Part shown: piece by piece, positions 7,506 through 10,422 of the stretch
How positions within the stretch are numbered: the stretch's first letter is position 1
Layout of the letters: every line of letters begins with the position of its first letter
Position numbers and translations under genes: made by a program
Assembly (NCBI GenBank): GCA_003168315.1
Contig: PMSP01000167.1
Span: forward strand, 1 to 10,422
Reading direction: 5' to 3'
Source of the DNA: Opitutaceae bacterium
GTDB taxonomy: Bacteria > Verrucomicrobiota > Verrucomicrobiia > Opitutales > Opitutaceae
Length of the DNA stretch: 10,422 nucleotides
Notes under the pieces: generated by a model
The model's input: the letters and a program-made list of their open reading frames with translations, nothing else
The model's database searches: none
What the model was told of the DNA's origin: nothing

Positions 7506-8599
7506 AAGTCCCCTTCCTCGACCTTGCGCTCCAGCACAGGGCACTCCGGGGGGAGGCGATGGCCGCGCTCGCGGCCACCTACGACGCCCACCGCTTCTGC
7601 CTCGGGAAGGACGTCGAGGACTTCGAGGGGAACTTCGCGTCGGCGCTCGGCTACCCGAACGCCCTCGGGATGAACAGCGGCACGTCGCCCCTCCACGTCG
7701 CGTGCATGGCCGCGGGGTTCAGGCCCGGGGACGAGGTCATCGTCCCCCCCTTCACGTTCATAGCCTCCGCGTGGGGCGTGAACTACGTTGGCGCGACGCC
7801 GGTGTTTGCCGACATCGAGGAGGACACGTTCAACCTGGACCCCGCCGCGCTCGAGAAGGCGATCACCCCGCGCACCAAGGGGGTGGTGGTCGTCCACCTC
7901 TTCGGGCTCCCGGCGAGGATGGACGAGATCATGGCAATCGCCCGCAGGCACGGGCTCTTCGTCATCGAGGACTGCGCGCAGGCGGTGGGCGCCCGCTACC
8001 GGGGGACGCCGGTCGGCCTATTTGGTGACGCGGCGACATTCAGCTTCTATCCGACCAAGAACCTCGGCGCTTGCGGCGAGGGCGGGGCCTTCGTCTCGCG
8101 GCGACCCGACGTGGCCGCCCAGGCGAGGCTGATCCGCGTCCACGGGATGGAAAGGCGCTACCACCACCGCATTGTCGGGGGGAACTTCCGGATGGACGGG
8201 TTCCAGGGGGCGCTCCTGAACGTCAAGCTGCCGCACCTCCTGTCGTGGACGGCGCGCCGGCGGGCCATCGCTCGAAGCTACCGCGAGGGGATTCGCCCGG
8301 AGTGCGCGGCGCTCCCCGAGGCGCCGGCGTACGGGGAATCGGTCTACCACCAGTTCACCCTCACCCATCCGAGGCGGGACGCACTGCGGGAGCACCTCAC
8401 GGCCCGCGGGGTCGGAACCGACCTCATCTACCCGGTGCCGCTGCACCTGCAGCCGTGCTTTGCCAACCTCGGCTACGCCAGGGGATCCTTCCCCGCGGCG
8501 GAAAAGGCCGCGCTCACCTGCCTCAGCCTGCCGATGTTCCCCGAGCTGACGGACGAGCAGGTGGCCCACGTTGTCGATTCGGTCAACTCCTTCCGCTAG
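7502..8599 (+). CDS. DegT/DnrJ/EryC1/StrS-family PLP-dependent aminotransferase, substrate unknown
   Basis: The 365-residue protein has full family length. It carries NSGTSPLH (58-65, phosphate-binding region), VPPFTFIASA (81-90), VVVHLFG (129-135), EDCAQAVGA (156-164, with Asp157 pairing with the PLP nitrogen) and SFYPTKNLGACGEGG (181-195). Lys186 in the last segment is the expected Schiff-base lysine. The catalytic set is complete, so it should be active. Family members usually aminate keto-sugars attached to nucleotides, using glutamate or glutamine, for lipopolysaccharide, capsule or antibiotic sugars; some act on other keto substrates. Nothing nearby (no sugar dehydratase or glycosyltransferase) tells the substrate. 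It overlaps hemD by 4 bp and precedes trpF by 12 bp, so it is co-transcribed with heme and amino acid genes. A weak TAAGG precedes the start. Confidence 0.93.
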   Translation: MKVPFLDLALQHRALRGEAMAALAATYDAHRFCLGKDVEDFEGNFASALGYPNALGMNSGTSPLHVACMAAGFRPGDEVIVPPFTFIASAWGVNYVGATPVFADIEEDTFNLDPAALEKAITPRTKGVVVVHLFGLPARMDEIMAIARRHGLFVIEDCAQAVGARYRGTPVGLFGDAATFSFYPTKNLGACGEGGAFVSRRPDVAAQARLIRVHGMERRYHHRIVGGNFRMDGFQGALLNVKLPHLLSWTARRRAIARSYREGIRPECAALPEAPAYGESVYHQFTLTHPRRDALREHLTARGVGTDLIYPVPLHLQPCFANLGYARGSFPAAEKAALTCLSLPMFPELTDEQVAHVVDSVNSFR

Positions 8600-8611
8600 G
8601 GTCCTGACGCC

Positions 8612-9262
8612 ATGAGGGACGCCATTCGGATAAAGGTCTGCGGGCTCACGTCGCCCGGCGACGCGGCATTTGCGGCCGACTGCGGCGCCGAGTACCTGGG
8701 ATTTGTGCTTCACCCGAAGTCGCCGAGATGCGTCTCGCTTGGGAATTTCCGCTCGATGGCCGCCCGGCTCCCCGCCCGCCCCAGGGTCGCCGTCACGGTC
8801 GAGCCGTCTCCCGGGGCCCTCGAGGAGATGCTCGCCGCCGGCTTCGACTGCTTCCAGGTGCATTTCCGCCACGATTTCCCGATCGAGAAAGTCGGGGCGT
8901 GGTCGAAGGCCGTAGGCGCGGACAGCCTCTGGCTCGCCCCGAAGCTGCCGCCCCAGGTCGACCTCCCCCCGGCGCTGCTGCCCCTGTCCAGGACCTTCCT
9001 CCTTGATACCTTTGATCCCACCCTCTTCGGGGGGACCGGACGGACGGGAGACTGGCCGAAATTCAAGAGGCACAGCGACGCACATCCCGGGAAGACGTGG
9101 ATCCTGTCCGGGGGGCTAAATCCCACGAACGTCGCCGACGCGCTCGCCGGGACGGGCGCGCGATTCATCGACGTCAACAGCGGGGTCGAGTCGGCGCCGG
9201 GAGTGAAGGATCACGCCAAGCTGGAGGCGTTCGTCGCCGCGGTCCGCGCGGCGCCAGGCTAG
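8612..9262 (+). CDS. trpF: Phosphoribosylanthranilate isomerase
   Basis: TrpF performs the Amadori rearrangement of phosphoribosylanthranilate to CdRP, the third step of tryptophan synthesis. The 216-residue protein fits a single (beta/alpha)8 barrel. IKVCGLTSPGDA (7-18) supplies the catalytic Cys10. LLDTFDPTLFGGTGRTGDW (130-148) supplies the catalytic Asp132 and a phosphate-binding loop. LSGGLNPTNV (165-174) and DVNSGVESAPGVKD (187-200) form the second phosphate-binding region. The usual VQLHG strand in mid-protein is replaced by FQVHFRHDF (81-89), an odd variant, but all catalytic positions remain. It is the last gene of the + strand run and has no trpA, trpB, trpC or trpD beside it. Its TAG stop at 9260-9262 overlaps the stop of the convergent ogt. 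Confidence 0.95.
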   Translation: MRDAIRIKVCGLTSPGDAAFAADCGAEYLGFVLHPKSPRCVSLGNFRSMAARLPARPRVAVTVEPSPGALEEMLAAGFDCFQVHFRHDFPIEKVGAWSKAVGADSLWLAPKLPPQVDLPPALLPLSRTFLLDTFDPTLFGGTGRTGDWPKFKRHSDAHPGKTWILSGGLNPTNVADALAGTGARFIDVNSGVESAPGVKDHAKLEAFVAAVRAAPG

Positions 9263-9747
9263 GCGGTCTCGATTTCGAGGAGCCGGCGCTTCGTCGCCTC
9301 GCCGAACGCGTACCCGGTGAGAGACCCGTCGGCGCCGATGACCCGGTGGCAGGGGATGATCAGGCAGATGGGGTTGGTCGCGTTGGCGCGGCCCACGGCG
9401 CGGGGGGAGCTTCCGAGTGCGCGGGCGAGCTCGCCGTACGAGCGGGTCTGCCCATGCGGGATGCGGCCGAGCGCGGCCCACACCCGCTTCTGGAAGGGGC
9501 TTCCCGCGGGTGCGAGGGTGACGGAGAAATCGCGCCGCCTCCCTCCGAACCAGGCCTCGACCTGTTTTCTCGCCGCGCCGGCCCTTTGGGGGTTCGGGAC
9601 CAGCGCGCCCGCCTTCAGGCGCTTCCTGAGCTCGGCCTTGCGGCCGAACGCCGCCGCGGCCACCGCCCCCCTGGAATCGACGGCGATGGAGAACGTGCCG
9701 ACTGGCGTTGGGAAGGATGTGAAGTGGAATGTGGCGGGGTTTTTCAT
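9259..9747 (-). CDS. ogt: Methylated-DNA--[protein]-cysteine S-methyltransferase
   Basis: The 162-residue suicide repair protein moves the alkyl group from O6-alkylguanine (and O4-alkylthymine) onto its own cysteine. The short N-terminal domain (about 5-75) precedes the DNA-binding and active-site domain. In that domain FQKRVWAALGRIPHGQTRSYGELA (85-108), typical of the helix-turn-helix, leads to the RAVGRANATNPICLIIPCHRVIG segment with acceptor Cys133 in PCHRV (132-136). The protein ends soon after GYAFGEATKRRLLE, as in Ogt and the C-terminal domain of Ada; there is no Ada N-terminal zinc domain, so I use ogt rather than ada. The ATG at 9747 overlaps the stop of the upstream glycosylase gene (ATGA) and no Shine-Dalgarno precedes it, so expression probably depends on coupled translation. 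The frame is open far upstream, but that part is antisense-like noise over the glycosylase gene. Confidence 0.96.
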   Translation of the reverse strand: MKNPATFHFTSFPTPVGTFSIAVDSRGAVAAAAFGRKAELRKRLKAGALVPNPQRAGAARKQVEAWFGGRRRDFSVTLAPAGSPFQKRVWAALGRIPHGQTRSYGELARALGSSPRAVGRANATNPICLIIPCHRVIGADGSLTGYAFGEATKRRLLEIETA

Positions 9748-10422
9748 AAGGAGGGCTTGTTGATCTGCCAGAGGTGGGCGGTCGCGAGGCTCCTGTGCGG
9801 GGAGAAGACGGACATGAGCCGCCTCGTCCCGTCCGCGTCGGGCCTCTCCTCGAGCTTGAACAGGGTCTTCAGGCCGCTCGTGACACCCGTGTCGCCAATG
9901 GGGACGCAGTCCGCGAAACCGAGGGCGCGCATCATGATGTAGTTGACGGACCAGGGGCCGAGGCCGTGCACGCCGAGGAGGATGCGCTCGGCGCGGGTGG
10001 CCGACATCATCCGGAGCGCCTCGAGGTCCAGCTTTCCCCCGGCGACCAGCCTCGCGGCCCCGACGACGTATTCGGCCTTCTTTCCCGAGAATTGCCACGG
10101 GCGAAGGTCCGGGGGTTCGAGGCGCGCGACCGCGGCGGGCGTGGGGAGGCAGAAAAGGCCGCCGGGAAGCGCCGTGCCCGTATTCTCGATCAGGCGGCGC
10201 TTGAGGAGGCAGGCGAAGGGAAGGTTGATCTGCTGGCCGATGATCGACCAGAGGAGGCCGTCGAAGACGCTCGGCGTCCGAACGAGCCTTAGCCCGGTCC
10301 TCCCATTGACCAGGCGGCCCACGCCGAGTCGCCGCGCGAGGCGCGAGAAGGCGGCGGCGTCCTGCTCCAGGCCGAGGGTCGCCACGACCAGCCGGTGCGC
10401 CGCCCGCCACTGCGGCGCGCCG
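9744..10422 (-). CDS. AlkA-type DNA-3-methyladenine glycosylase (5' end probably outside window)
   Basis: This base-excision enzyme removes alkylated purines such as 3-methyladenine from DNA. Residues are numbered from the GTG at 10385. LLWSIIGQQINLPFA (44-58) is the conserved helical segment. LLGVHGLGPWSVNYIMMRAL (136-155) is the helix-hairpin-helix of the HhH-GPD superfamily. Asp165 in the GDTGV segment falls at the same spacing from the conserved Trp as catalytic Asp238 of E. coli AlkA. SPHRSLATAHLW (195-206) is the usual C-terminal element. From the GTG the protein would have 213 residues. The frame is open to the window edge, with plausible residues (APQWRAAHRLVV) upstream, so the true start, and perhaps an AlkA-like N-terminal domain, is likely beyond 10422. 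Its stop overlaps the ogt start, giving a two-gene alkylation-repair operon. Confidence 0.92.
   Translation of the reverse strand, partial: GAPQWRAAHRLVVATLGLEQDAAAFSRLARRLGVGRLVNGRTGLRLVRTPSVFDGLLWSIIGQQINLPFACLLKRRLIENTGTALPGGLFCLPTPAAVARLEPPDLRPWQFSGKKAEYVVGAARLVAGGKLDLEALRMMSATRAERILLGVHGLGPWSVNYIMMRALGFADCVPIGDTGVTSGLKTLFKLEERPDADGTRRLMSVFSPHRSLATAHLWQINKPSL

Noticed and set aside
9748..9755. AAGGAGGG next to the ogt start, resembling a Shine-Dalgarno
   Set aside because: It lies on the + strand, opposite to ogt, where no gene starts after it. On the coding strand it reads as a pyrimidine-rich CCCTCCTT.
9748..10410. The ogt frame stays open leftward of its start to form a 383-codon protein
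   Set aside because: The added region overlaps the glycosylase gene in another frame and encodes proline- and arginine-rich noise. The glycosylase frame has clear motifs there.
1..10422. Defence, toxin-antitoxin, mobile or CRISPR-type system
   Set aside because: Nearly every base is accounted for by recognisable metabolic and repair genes. I found no spaced direct repeats, transposase, integrase or unexplained small gene cluster.

Overview
The window is ordinary-looking bacterial chromosome with high GC (clearly well above 60% by eye). Genes are tightly packed, with almost no intergenic space. I recognise ten protein-coding genes, two of them cut by the window edges. I see no rRNA, tRNA, CRISPR array, insertion sequence or phage gene. 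The IlvC sequence, and housekeeping genes sitting beside a secreted GH31 enzyme, resemble what I remember of Verrucomicrobiota (Opitutae-like) genomes. That placement is an impression from memory, not something computed.

Layout, left to right. (1) 1-740, + strand: the C-terminal part of a Gfo/Idh/MocA sugar-type oxidoreductase. (2) 745-4083, - strand: a large exported GH31 alpha-glycosidase with two C-terminal carbohydrate-binding-like domains, convergent with gene 1. (3) 4084-4274: a 191-bp divergent intergenic region holding a perfect 14-bp palindrome. (4) 4275-9262, + strand: a compact run ilvN-ilvC-hemC-hemD-DegT-type aminotransferase-trpF with gaps of 31 and 40 bp, then 13 bp, a 4-bp overlap and 12 bp. 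(5) 9259-10422, - strand: ogt and an AlkA-type DNA glycosylase. These are joined by an ATGA overlap and are convergent with trpF, whose stop codon overlaps that of ogt in the sequence CTAG.

How the genes fit together: IlvN and IlvC serve branched-chain amino acid synthesis (regulatory subunit, then second step). HemC and HemD make uroporphyrinogen III for heme and other tetrapyrroles. TrpF is the phosphoribosylanthranilate isomerase of tryptophan synthesis. The six-gene run is therefore a mixed biosynthetic operon with one PLP-dependent sugar-type aminotransferase of unknown substrate inside it. The - strand pair at the right end repairs alkylated DNA by base excision and direct reversal. The oxidoreductase and the GH31 enzyme may both act in carbohydrate use, but their convergent arrangement does not prove a link.

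I found no convincing undescribed system. The points most worth a second look are the DegT-type enzyme embedded between hemD and trpF, ilvN without an adjacent ilvB, a tyrosine in place of the usual arginine in the IlvC cofactor loop, the altered middle motif of TrpF, and the palindrome between the divergent genes.
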